Positions 9,690 through 17,479 of a DNA stretch of 64,000 bases are shown piece after piece. Position numbers and translations under genes: made by a program. How positions within the stretch are numbered: the stretch's first letter is position 1; each line of letters starts with the position of its first letter. Origin of the DNA: Iodobacter arcticus (GTDB lineage: Bacteria; Pseudomonadota; Gammaproteobacteria; Burkholderiales; Chitinibacteraceae); contig NZ_JBHTBQ010000004.1 of assembly GCF_042664895.1 (NCBI RefSeq), forward strand, positions 62,001 through 126,000. The letters are read 5' to 3'. The notes under the pieces were generated by a model. That model saw nothing but the letters and a program-made list of their open reading frames with translations, searched no databases and was not told the origin of the DNA.

Positions 9690-9772
9690 AGCACGATGCC
9701 TTGTAAAAAGTTAATGTGGCCGTTGATGCTCGGCACGGCCTCTTCAAGGCGAATGGTATGAATCAGGGTCAA
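9686..9772 (-). pseudogene. 28-codon hybrid remnant from duplication of the mraZ/rsmH junction
   Basis: The 83-bp stretch between mraZ and rsmH repeats both gene ends. A TTG at 9772 overlaps the mraZ stop exactly as the rsmH TTG does at 9689. The frame reads MTLIHTIRLEEAVP, close to the rsmH start MTLIHTTVLLDEAV, and ends LQGIVL-stop, close to the mraZ end MQDIVL-stop. Near-identical DNA blocks lie 83 bp apart (TCAAAGCACGATG on the plus strand). Both overlaps have an AGG-type ribosome site, so the mini-frame may relay translation from mraZ to rsmH. That it is translated is inference. Confidence 0.75.
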
Positions 9773-10206
9773 AGCACGATGTCCTGCATTTGTTTTGCCA
9801 AATCGTCTGGACTGATCTCCATAACGGCTTGAACTTGGGCAGCCCAGCGGGCTTCATCCCATAGTTCGAATTTATTGCCCATTCCCACCAAGGCGACTTC
9901 TTTATCGAGGCCTGCCAGCTGGCGTAAACGCGGCGGAATTAAAATGCGCCCAGCGCTATCGGGTTCGATCTCTTCGGCATGGCCGACGATAAAACGGCGA
10001 ATAGGCATCTGAGCGCCAGAAAGACGGTTAAGTTGATCGCGCACCGGCAACCAATCAGGCGAAGGATAAAGAAGTAAGCAACCCGATGGCTCAGCCGTGA
10101 TGACTAATTGGTTAGCACAGTGAATCCCCAGCACGTCACGATGCCTGGCAGGAATTGCCAATCGTCCTTTGCTGTCGAGATTTAAAGATGCCACACCGCC
10201 AAACAT
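9769..10206 (-). CDS. mraZ: MraZ, dcw operon transcriptional regulator
   Basis: 145-residue DNA-binding regulator with two AbrB/SpoVT-like halves, each with the hallmark: DSKGRLAIPARHR at 11-23 and DSAGRILIPPRLR at 83-95. In other bacteria MraZ forms a ring that binds direct GTGGG repeats ahead of its own gene and controls the dcw operon. Such repeats are present at 10246-10270. First gene of the cluster. Confidence 0.97.
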   Translation of the reverse strand: MFGGVASLNLDSKGRLAIPARHRDVLGIHCANQLVITAEPSGCLLLYPSPDWLPVRDQLNRLSGAQMPIRRFIVGHAEEIEPDSAGRILIPPRLRQLAGLDKEVALVGMGNKFELWDEARWAAQVQAVMEISPDDLAKQMQDIVL

Positions 10207-10245
10207 GATGATTTACTCTTTATAAGGGTTAAAACGACACTTTTA

Positions 10246-10270
10246 CCCACTTTCACCCACTACTTCCCAC
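10246..10270 (-). promoter_or_regulatory. Three MraZ boxes (GTGGG direct repeats, 10-bp spacing)
   Basis: On the minus strand GTGGG occurs at 10270-10266, 10260-10256 and 10250-10246, exactly one helical turn apart, 40-64 bases ahead of the mraZ start. This matches the established MraZ operator architecture of TGGG repeats at regular spacing. The first box overlaps the proposed -10 element. Confidence 0.88.
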
Positions 10271-10297
10271 TATAGAGTAAAAAAAAAGAGCGCACAA
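10269..10297 (-). promoter_or_regulatory. Candidate sigma-70 promoter of mraZ / dcw operon
   Basis: Minus strand: -35 TTGTGC (10297-10292), 17-base spacer, -10 TATAGT (10274-10269), start expected near 10262. The -35 is weak (three of six consensus bases), as expected for a regulated promoter overlapped by the MraZ boxes. Confidence 0.5.
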
Positions 10298-10303
10298 GCG
10301 CCC
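10279..10303 (-). terminator. Possible intrinsic terminator just upstream of mraZ
   Basis: Minus-strand RNA would fold GGGCGC-UUGU-GCGCUC (with one G-U pair) followed by nine T residues. It would stop transcripts entering the dcw operon from the right. It overlaps the -35 region proposed for mraZ, so one of the two readings may be wrong. Confidence 0.4.
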
Positions 10304-10475
10304 GTTTTTTAATTATTCTTTTGATACAATCACTTAGCTGCAAAATAGGTAACGTACATTTTTCACTTGTTTTATCTTGTATAAGCAAGCATTAAACCAA
10401 TTAAGTTAAAGTAAAACTTTAACTTAATGAGCGAATAATGCGCTTTTTCCCCTCATTGGATACTGATTACGCCTT

Positions 10476-10640
10476 ATGACAGAAAAATTACTGAATATCT
10501 GTTTGCTAGGCTTGCTGATCTGGGCGCTTTGGCGGCGAATTAGCCCTGCTGTGCGCTTAGAAATAGACCGTACAATGAAGATTGCGTCGATTGTTTTGTT
10601 GATGGCTGCCGCTAGTGCCTTGTTTTTGCACATGTATTGA
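10476..10640 (+). CDS. 54-residue membrane protein, unknown function
   Basis: Reading frame of 54 codons: MTEKLLNICLLGLLIWALWR at the start, a basic and acidic middle (RRISPAVRLEIDRTMK), then a second hydrophobic segment ending ALFLHMY. Two short membrane helices with a charged connector are predicted. It stands between the divergent mraZ and msrP, in plus orientation, with no strong ribosome site. Small proteins of this layout occur in Neisseriales (I recall a family called MIGRI of similar size), but I cannot confirm homology. Confidence 0.5.
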   Translation: MTEKLLNICLLGLLIWALWRRISPAVRLEIDRTMKIASIVLLMAAASALFLHMY

Positions 10641-10805
10641 TGTTCGTTTTCTCTGTGTGGATGGATTCGCATGCATTCGGAGTAAAGTGCTTGGCAGAAG
10701 CAACTTTTCTTGCTGGTAATCGGTCTTATTGCAAATAAAATGTGAAAGTCGCTGTCAGCACTTGCTGTTCTATTCGACTAATTCCTATTGCCACTGGAGA
10801 ACATC

Positions 10806-11729
10806 ATGCTGATCCGTTCATCGACAGAAATATTACCTTCCGAAATTACCCCTGAAAGTATTTGGCTCAATCGGCGTCAAATCATGACTGGTGCTGCTGC
10901 CTTGGGGCTGGCCGCTGCTTTACCTGCACAGGCTGCGGGCGAGTTGGTTTACCGCAGTAGCCCTCTTTCTGCTAAAGACGATAAAAATACTTTTGAGCAA
11001 ATCACTCAATATAATAATTACTACGAATTTGGTACGGGAAAAGATGATCCGGCTAAAGCCGCGCATACTTTAAAAACTCGGCCTTGGAATATTGTGATTG
11101 AGGGAGAATGCGAAAAGCCGCGTACTTTCTCAATAGAAGAATTGCTAAAGATTGCGCCTTTGGAAGAGCGAATTTATCGCCTGCGCTGTGTAGAAGGCTG
11201 GTCGATGGTTATTCCTTGGGTGGGTTTCCCACTTTCTGAATTAATTAAACGGGTTAATCCCACTTCTAAAGCCAAATACGTTGAATTTATTTCGCTAGCC
11301 GACAAAGCACAGATGCCCGGCGTTGGCCGCTCGGTATTGGATTGGCCCTACACCGAAGGATTACGCATGGATGAAGCCATGCATCCTTTGGCGATTATGG
11401 TGGTGGGCCTTTATGGCAAAGTATTACCTAATCAAAATGGCGCACCGATTCGTTTGGTTGTGCCGTGGAAATATGGCTTTAAAAGCGCTAAATCGATTGT
11501 AAAAATCCGCCTTACCGAAAAACAACCGCAAACTTCATGGAATAAAGCAGGGCCAAATGAATACGGCTTTTATTCCAATGTAAACCCAGAAGTAGACCAC
11601 CCCCGCTGGAGCCAAGTTACCGAGCGGCGCATTGGCGAATTCTTTAAACGCAAAACCTTAATGTTTAATGGCTACGGCGATCAAGTAGCGGGAATGTATA
11701 AGGGAATGGATTTGAAGAAGTTGTTTTGA
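10806..11729 (+). CDS. msrP: MsrP, periplasmic methionine sulfoxide reductase, molybdopterin subunit
   Basis: Molybdoenzyme (YedY) that repairs oxidised methionines in periplasmic proteins, receiving electrons from the membrane haem protein MsrQ. From ATG 10806 the product has 307 residues; this start has GGAGA seven bases upstream, and the longer frame from a TTG at 10788 adds only six residues. A twin-arginine export signal is seen (NRRQIM at 22-27, then a hydrophobic stretch to AQAAG). C128 in RCVEGW is the expected molybdenum ligand. The usual partner msrQ is not adjacent but at 39541-40122. Confidence 0.95.
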   Translation: MLIRSSTEILPSEITPESIWLNRRQIMTGAAALGLAAALPAQAAGELVYRSSPLSAKDDKNTFEQITQYNNYYEFGTGKDDPAKAAHTLKTRPWNIVIEGECEKPRTFSIEELLKIAPLEERIYRLRCVEGWSMVIPWVGFPLSELIKRVNPTSKAKYVEFISLADKAQMPGVGRSVLDWPYTEGLRMDEAMHPLAIMVVGLYGKVLPNQNGAPIRLVVPWKYGFKSAKSIVKIRLTEKQPQTSWNKAGPNEYGFYSNVNPEVDHPRWSQVTERRIGEFFKRKTLMFNGYGDQVAGMYKGMDLKKLF

Positions 11730-11743
11730 AAGGGTAAAAATTT

Positions 11744-11878
11744 AAACCCAAATCTTGAACCACGGAGGAAAAGGAGAACACGGAGAGCCACGGAGAAAAA
11801 CTGAAATGCAGTAAAACCTCCTTTTCTGGTTTTTCTCCGTGTAACTCCGTGTCCTCCGTGGTTCAAGATCTGGGTTTT
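11744..11878. repeat. CACGGAG-family intergenic palindrome
   Basis: Copy of the family described at 2388-2526. Left arm from AAACCCAAATCTTGAACCAC, right arm ending GTGGTTCAAGATCTGGGTTT. It lies between the convergent msrP and rpoH genes, upstream of the rpoH terminator. Confidence 0.85.
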
Positions 11879-11904
11879 ATGTTTCATTTCAATAATTAAG
11901 GTAC

Positions 11905-11937
11905 AAAAAAACGGAGCCGCTGGCTCCGTTTTTTTAT
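11905..11937 (-). terminator. Intrinsic terminator of rpoH (bidirectional)
   Basis: Stem GGAGCC with loop GCT-like centre and GGCTCC, flanked by seven A and seven T residues, so it can act in both directions. The minus-strand T run follows the rpoH stop codon (TAA 11936-11934), which lies inside the structure; msrP reads towards it from the other side. Confidence 0.85.
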
Positions 11938-12785
11938 GCTGGCAGTAAAGCCTGCTTCATTTTGCTGAGGGCTTTGGCCTCGATTTGGCGGATACGTTCG
12001 GCCGAGACATTAAATTCTGCGGCTAAATCGTGCAGCGTAAGGGATGTGCCTTCATCGGCTAGCCAGCGTGTTTCCACGATTCGGCGGCTGCGCTCGTCTA
12101 AGCTTGCGAGTGCCATTTGCAGGCCTTCGGTATGCAGCTTATCTGTAGCACGGCGTGCCAAGGTGGCGTCCGGTGCGCTGTCGTGATCGGCCAGCCAATC
12201 AATCGGTGCGTAGCCTTCATCATCGTTGTCATCGGCGATCAAGGAGATATCTTGGCCGCTCATCCGCGTTTCCATTTCCAGCACTTCTTCGCGCTTTACA
12301 CCTAAATCGTCGGCGATTTTTTGCGCTTCAGAGGTGGTGAGTGCGGCAAAGCCGGGCTTCATGGAGCGCAGATTAAAAAATAATTTACGCTGGGCTTTGG
12401 TTGTGGCAACACGCACCAAGCGCCAGTTGCGCAGTACGTATTCGTGGATTTCGGCTTTGATCCAATGCACAGCGAAGGAAAATAGGCGTACGCCACGGCC
12501 GGGCTCAAAGCGTTTTACCGCTTTCATCAGGCCGATATTGCCCTCTTGGATTAAGTCTGCCTGAGGCAGGCCGTAGCCAGAGTAACCGCGTGCAATCGAT
12601 ACCACGACTCGCAGATGGGACATAACCAGTTGCTTGGCGGCCTCCAAGTCGTTGTCTTGGTGGTAGCGCTCGGCAAGGCTGATTTCCTCTTCTTGCGAGA
12701 GCATGGGGACGGTATTTACACGCTGGATATAGCTCTCGATGCTGTCGCCACCGGACAGAACGGGAAGTGTAAGTGCAGACGCCAT
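11934..12785 (-). CDS. rpoH: RpoH, heat-shock sigma factor sigma-32
   Basis: Alternative sigma factor directing RNA polymerase to heat-shock promoters. 283 residues with region 2 (DLIQEGNIGLMKAVKRFEP), the RpoH-box signature QRKLFFNLR that separates it from sigma-70 and sigma-38, and a region 4 helix-turn-helix (TLHDLAAEFNVSAERIRQIE) near the C-terminus. Monocistronic: own promoter with a CIRCE element and own terminator. Confidence 0.97.
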   Translation of the reverse strand: MASALTLPVLSGGDSIESYIQRVNTVPMLSQEEEISLAERYHQDNDLEAAKQLVMSHLRVVVSIARGYSGYGLPQADLIQEGNIGLMKAVKRFEPGRGVRLFSFAVHWIKAEIHEYVLRNWRLVRVATTKAQRKLFFNLRSMKPGFAALTTSEAQKIADDLGVKREEVLEMETRMSGQDISLIADDNDDEGYAPIDWLADHDSAPDATLARRATDKLHTEGLQMALASLDERSRRIVETRWLADEGTSLTLHDLAAEFNVSAERIRQIEAKALSKMKQALLPA

Positions 12786-12818
12786 GTTTAAATCTCTCCT
12801 AGCAAAAAACGCTTGCTG

Positions 12819-12848
12819 ATTCTAGCACTTGACTTGAGAGAGTGCTAA
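12819..12848 (-). promoter_or_regulatory. CIRCE (HrcA operator) over the rpoH promoter
   Basis: Plus strand 12822-12830 CTAGCACTT, nine-base spacer, 12840-12848 GAGTGCTAA. The consensus is TTAGCACTC-N9-GAGTGCTAA: right half perfect, left half seven of nine. On the minus strand a -35-like TTAGCA (12848-12843) and -10-like TAGAAT (12824-12819) with 18-base spacing flank the spacer, so HrcA binding would block the promoter. The rpoH ATG is 34 bases downstream of the -10. Confidence 0.85.
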
Positions 12849-12997
12849 GAAAAAGCAAATATTCAGACTTTTGATTCAATCACACTATGGGGGGGCAAGG
12901 CACGGCAATTTTTCCTATCTGCTCAATAGCGTGAATTAATCGGTACTAATGCTAATAAAAATGCGGCTTGAGCTATTTTTAAATCATTTTGCCAAGG

Positions 12998-13900
12998 CTA
13001 TGTAAATTGCCTTAAATGCCGCCATACCGCCAGCCATGCGCCGATAAACGTCAGGAGAGTACACAGGCCACAAACGATGGCAATGGTGATGAGATCAGGC
13101 GATAGCAGGGTAAATTTTTGTCCATAAGCCGTTGCCAAATCGCTTACCGCAGGGTTGAGGTGCGATAGCATGCCACCAACAATAGCGCAGGCAACTAAGC
13201 CGCCCAGCAAGCCTTGCACCATGGCAAAGTAGACAAAAGGGCGGCGGATAAAGGCATCGGTTGCGCCGATCAGCCTTGCCACTTCGATTTCTTCTTTGCG
13301 CGTTAAAATTTGCATACGGATCGCGTTGCCGGTAATCAGCGCCAGTGCTGCGGCCAGTAGCACGGCAATCACTTCAAATAAAGTCTGGCCCAGCGCGAGC
13401 AATCTTTCTAAGCGATGTGCCCAAGCAGAATCGAGCTGTACTTCCTCGACTCCAGGGCGGCTGATCAGATCTTTTTGCAAGGCTTCTAAGGTGCTGGCTT
13501 GGCCGTCTTTGCTGCTTAATACAAAGGCATCGGGTAGCGGATTTTCGCTCAACCCTGCTAACAGATTGGTTGCGCCAGATGAAATCTGCATTTCTTTGAG
13601 TGCATCGTCTTTACTGATAAAGCGGCTGCTGGCGATGCGAGGGTCTTTCTTTAATTGCGTTTTAAGCATGGCAAGATCTTCTGCCGTGGCGGTATCGCGC
13701 ATAAAGATAGAAATTTGCGGCTCTACATGAATCTGGCTCGCCACACTGCTCAGGCTGCTAATAATCAGCCACAGCGCCAAGGGCAGTGCGGCGGTAATGC
13801 CAATCACCAATAGATTAAGCGCGCTGGAGAAAGGATGACGAACCAAAGCACCCAAGGTGCGTGCTAAGGAGAGTAGATGAAGTCTGAACCAGTGTTTCAT
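12998..13900 (-). CDS. ftsX: FtsX, cell division ABC-like membrane subunit
   Basis: Membrane partner of FtsE that activates septal murein hydrolases through periplasmic adaptors. 300 residues: N-terminal membrane segment (about 29-52), a large periplasmic domain (about 55-165), then three membrane segments, the FtsX/MacB-type layout. The ATG follows the ftsE stop after six bases. In Neisseriales and relatives ftsE-ftsX is commonly found near ftsY and rsmD, as here. Confidence 0.95.
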   Translation of the reverse strand: MKHWFRLHLLSLARTLGALVRHPFSSALNLLVIGITAALPLALWLIISSLSSVASQIHVEPQISIFMRDTATAEDLAMLKTQLKKDPRIASSRFISKDDALKEMQISSGATNLLAGLSENPLPDAFVLSSKDGQASTLEALQKDLISRPGVEEVQLDSAWAHRLERLLALGQTLFEVIAVLLAAALALITGNAIRMQILTRKEEIEVARLIGATDAFIRRPFVYFAMVQGLLGGLVACAIVGGMLSHLNPAVSDLATAYGQKFTLLSPDLITIAIVCGLCTLLTFIGAWLAVWRHLRQFT

Positions 13901-13906
13901 AGCGCC

Positions 13907-14560
13907 TCAAGCAGTAAATTGACCATTTTTCAGGCGCAGAATACGGCGGCCGTAATCTGCCATCAGGGTTTCATCGTGAGCAGAAATAACGATGGTGACG
14001 CCAACTTGATGAAAGGATTTAAACAGCTCAAGAATATCGTGGGCGTAATCGCGATCTAAATTAGCGGTTGGCTCGTCTGCCAGCAAAATAGCGGGCCGAT
14101 GCACTACGGCGCGGGCGATACATAGCCGTTGCTGCTCACCACCTGATAGCGAGATCGGGTTGAGCTTTTCTTTGCCAGCCAAGCCTACTTTATCAAGTGC
14201 GGCCAGAACACGGCGGCGGCCTTCTCGATGATCAAAGCCAACGATATCCAGTGGCAGGCTGACGTTATCCAGAACGCTGCGATCAAACAGAATTTTATGA
14301 TCCTGAAAAATCAGCCCCAGATGGCGGCGAATATAGGGTAGCGAGCTGCGATTCATTTTCGCCATATTTTGCCCGTTAACAATCACCGCGCCACCGCTGG
14401 GCTTTTCTATGCCCGCGATCAGCTTGAGCAGCGTTGACTTGCCCGCGCCAGAATGGCCTGCCAAAAAAACCAGCTCGCCACTTGGAATCTCAAAGCTTAA
14501 ATTCTTAACGGCATCAAAGCCGCCAAGATAGCGCTTACTGACTTGCTGGAACTGGATCAT
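13907..14560 (-). CDS. ftsE: FtsE, cell division ATP-binding protein
   Basis: ABC-type ATPase of the FtsEX complex. The start MIQFQQVSKRY (ATG 14560) gives 217 residues, the usual family length; a GTG eight codons upstream is possible but adds residues not found in relatives. Walker A GHSGAGKST at 35-43, the signature LSGGEQQR and Walker B ILLADEPT are intact. Confidence 0.95.
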   Translation of the reverse strand: MIQFQQVSKRYLGGFDAVKNLSFEIPSGELVFLAGHSGAGKSTLLKLIAGIEKPSGGAVIVNGQNMAKMNRSSLPYIRRHLGLIFQDHKILFDRSVLDNVSLPLDIVGFDHREGRRRVLAALDKVGLAGKEKLNPISLSGGEQQRLCIARAVVHRPAILLADEPTANLDRDYAHDILELFKSFHQVGVTIVISAHDETLMADYGRRILRLKNGQFTA

Positions 14561-14606
14561 AGGAGCCCTGTTTTTGTTTTCCACGAATACGCCAAGCTAT
14601 AGGTTT

Positions 14607-15110
14607 TTACGCTTTCACTAATACTTTGTTTTCGTAATGATTACCGCCGAATTCGAAGTATGTTACACCATGCTGAACAAAACCTTGACTGGCATAAAAA
14701 GCAATTGCGCGGTGATTGTTACTATTGCTACTTAGCCAGTAAGCACGAGAGGCGATGATTTCTTCACAATAAGCCAGCAGCTTATGGCCTAGCCCTTGGC
14801 CGGTAAACATTTCCTGCACATACAGCATTTTTAGCTCAACAGAGCCAAGCGCGGGTTGCTCTTTGGACGCAAAATCAATTTGCGCGAAAGCCACCAGATG
14901 ATGGTTGATTTCGGCGATCAGCAGTTGATACTGAGGATCGTTGATTAAGTCGGTGAATTTGGCGGGTGTAAATTCACTCAGCACATAAGTCGAAATATCT
15001 TGCCGAATGCCCTCAGTCGCATAGGTATGCAGCCAAACTTGAATCGCCAGCGCCGCCAAGTTTTGCGCATCAGCGGCTGTGGCAGGGCGTAAAACAAGGG
15101 AGTGATCCAT
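14607..15110 (-). CDS. GNAT-family N-acetyltransferase
   Basis: 167-residue acetyltransferase of the GNAT fold. The acetyl-CoA loop is seen as GQGLGHKLL (about 112-120) and the C-terminal part SSNSNNHRAIAFYASQGFV is typical of small-molecule or amino-group acetyltransferases. Substrate cannot be read from the sequence. It lies 46 bases upstream of the ftsE start in the same orientation and may be cotranscribed. Confidence 0.85.
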   Translation of the reverse strand: MDHSLVLRPATAADAQNLAALAIQVWLHTYATEGIRQDISTYVLSEFTPAKFTDLINDPQYQLLIAEINHHLVAFAQIDFASKEQPALGSVELKMLYVQEMFTGQGLGHKLLAYCEEIIASRAYWLSSNSNNHRAIAFYASQGFVQHGVTYFEFGGNHYENKVLVKA

Positions 15111-15148
15111 TAACTTCCTTGGCTGGGTTGGTGGGCTAGTTATTATTT

Positions 15149-15266
15149 ATAGGGTGTGCAAGTCGTTTTTCTTGCGCACCGTTTTCTGCGCTGCGTCGTT
15201 GCACTCCCTATGAACTTGCTTAGACAGCGAGGCGGTGCGGAACAAGATGCCGTTCCACACCCTATA
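15149..15266. repeat. GTAGGG/CCCTAC-bounded element, variant with ATAGGGTGTG ends
   Basis: Ends ATAGGGTGTG and CACACCCTAT are inverted. The interior has GCAAGTCGTTTTTCTTGCGCAC, which recurs inverted at 21705-21775. It fills the gap between ftsY and the GNAT gene together with the half repeat at 15281-15338. Confidence 0.7.
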
Positions 15267-15280
15267 AAATCATTTTTTTC

Positions 15281-15338
15281 CTCGGTGTTCTCGCTTTTAT
15301 ATCTCCGTGCCCTCTGTGTCCCAAGATCTTGGGTTTTT
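15281..15338. repeat. Half copy of the CACGGAG-family repeat
   Basis: Only the right arm is present: GGTGTTCTCG, then CTCCGTGCCCTCTGTG and CCAAGATCTTGGGTTTT. No left arm is found within 150 bp, so this copy is truncated. It ends about 20 bases from the ftsY stop codon. Confidence 0.7.
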
Positions 15339-15356
15339 TAGCAGATCTATGGTTTT

Positions 15357-16562
<1,206 letters not shown>

Positions 16563-16693
16563 GAGTTTGCGGGTATTCCGAAAGATGGCGGAAAATGCAG
16601 GCAGCTTGTCGATAAGTCTGCGTTAAAAAAACCTTATTAGGCTTTTTTAACAGGCTGCCGAGCTATTTAATTACAGATTGCTAGGATTTTAAC

Positions 16694-17251
16694 ATGGCCG
16701 CACAGTTCAAAAACCAGGTTCGTATTATTGGCGGTGACTATAAACGCCGTTTATTGAAGTTTCCTGACGCAGAAGGCTTGCGTCCAACGCCTGACCGGGT
16801 GCGTGAAACACTCTTTAATTGGCTAGGCCAAGAGTGCACCAATCTCACTTGCCTCGATCTTTTCTCTGGTAGCGGCGCGCTGGGTTTTGAGGCAGCATCA
16901 AGGAATGCCAAGCGTGTAGTGATGGTAGAGCGCGCTAAAAACGTGGCAACGAGCTTAAAAGAAAATCAAACGTTGCTGGGAGCCGCCAACATCGAAGTGA
17001 TTTGGGGTGATGCACTGCGCTTTTTAGACACGACAAGCGATCTCTTTGACGTGGTGTTTTTAGACCCGCCTTTTGCTTCAGATTTTTTAGCGCAAGTATT
17101 ACCAAAACTACCACGCATCTTAAATGCAGGGGCCGTGATCTATGCCGAGACAGCTAACTGGCCGGATAGGGAAGGCTGGGAAATCGTCAAAGAAGGCCGA
17201 GCAGGGCAAGTGAAATACGCCTTGCTGCGGATAGTGGCGCAGAAGCTTTGA
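16694..17251 (+). CDS. rsmD: RsmD, 16S rRNA (guanine966-N2)-methyltransferase
   Basis: SAM-dependent methyltransferase acting on 16S rRNA during 30S assembly. 185 residues with the SAM loop LFSGSGALG at about 56-64 and the catalytic DPPF at 124-127, both diagnostic. It is divergent from ftsY; the 131-bp gap contains a short A/T-flanked palindrome (CCTTATTAGG at about 16632-16641) of unclear role. Confidence 0.95.
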   Translation: MAAQFKNQVRIIGGDYKRRLLKFPDAEGLRPTPDRVRETLFNWLGQECTNLTCLDLFSGSGALGFEAASRNAKRVVMVERAKNVATSLKENQTLLGAANIEVIWGDALRFLDTTSDLFDVVFLDPPFASDFLAQVLPKLPRILNAGAVIYAETANWPDREGWEIVKEGRAGQVKYALLRIVAQKL

Positions 17252-17306
17252 GACATAAGCCGAATTGCTCAAAATAACTCTCCCTAATTAATTCAAGCTT
17301 TTATAG

Positions 17307-17442
17307 GTAGGGCGTACTCGAAGCTTCGCTGAGCGACGGTTTTGTCGCCCAGCGAAGCGCAGTACGCCGCTGGGCACAAAAAACCAGTTTTGGAGTCTAC
17401 CCTGTTCATGGCGTACTGCTCTTCGCTTCGAGTACGCCCTAC
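17307..17442. repeat. GTAGGG/CCCTAC-bounded palindrome, GTACTCGAAGC variant
   Basis: Begins GTAGGGCGTACTCGAAGC and ends CTTCGAGTACGCCCTAC, with inner repeats of GCGAAGCGCAGTACGCC. A second copy of the variant is at 46052-46217. It lies between the convergent rsmD and the GGDEF-EAL gene and could act as a fold-back termination region; no T run is seen. Confidence 0.8.
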
Positions 17443-17479
17443 TTAAATTACATTTAGGGTAATGAATAAAAGCCAGAGC

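Noticed and set aside
10788..10805. Upstream TTG start for msrP
   Set aside because: The ATG at 10806 has a GGAGA site at good distance and the extra residues do not improve the twin-arginine signal.
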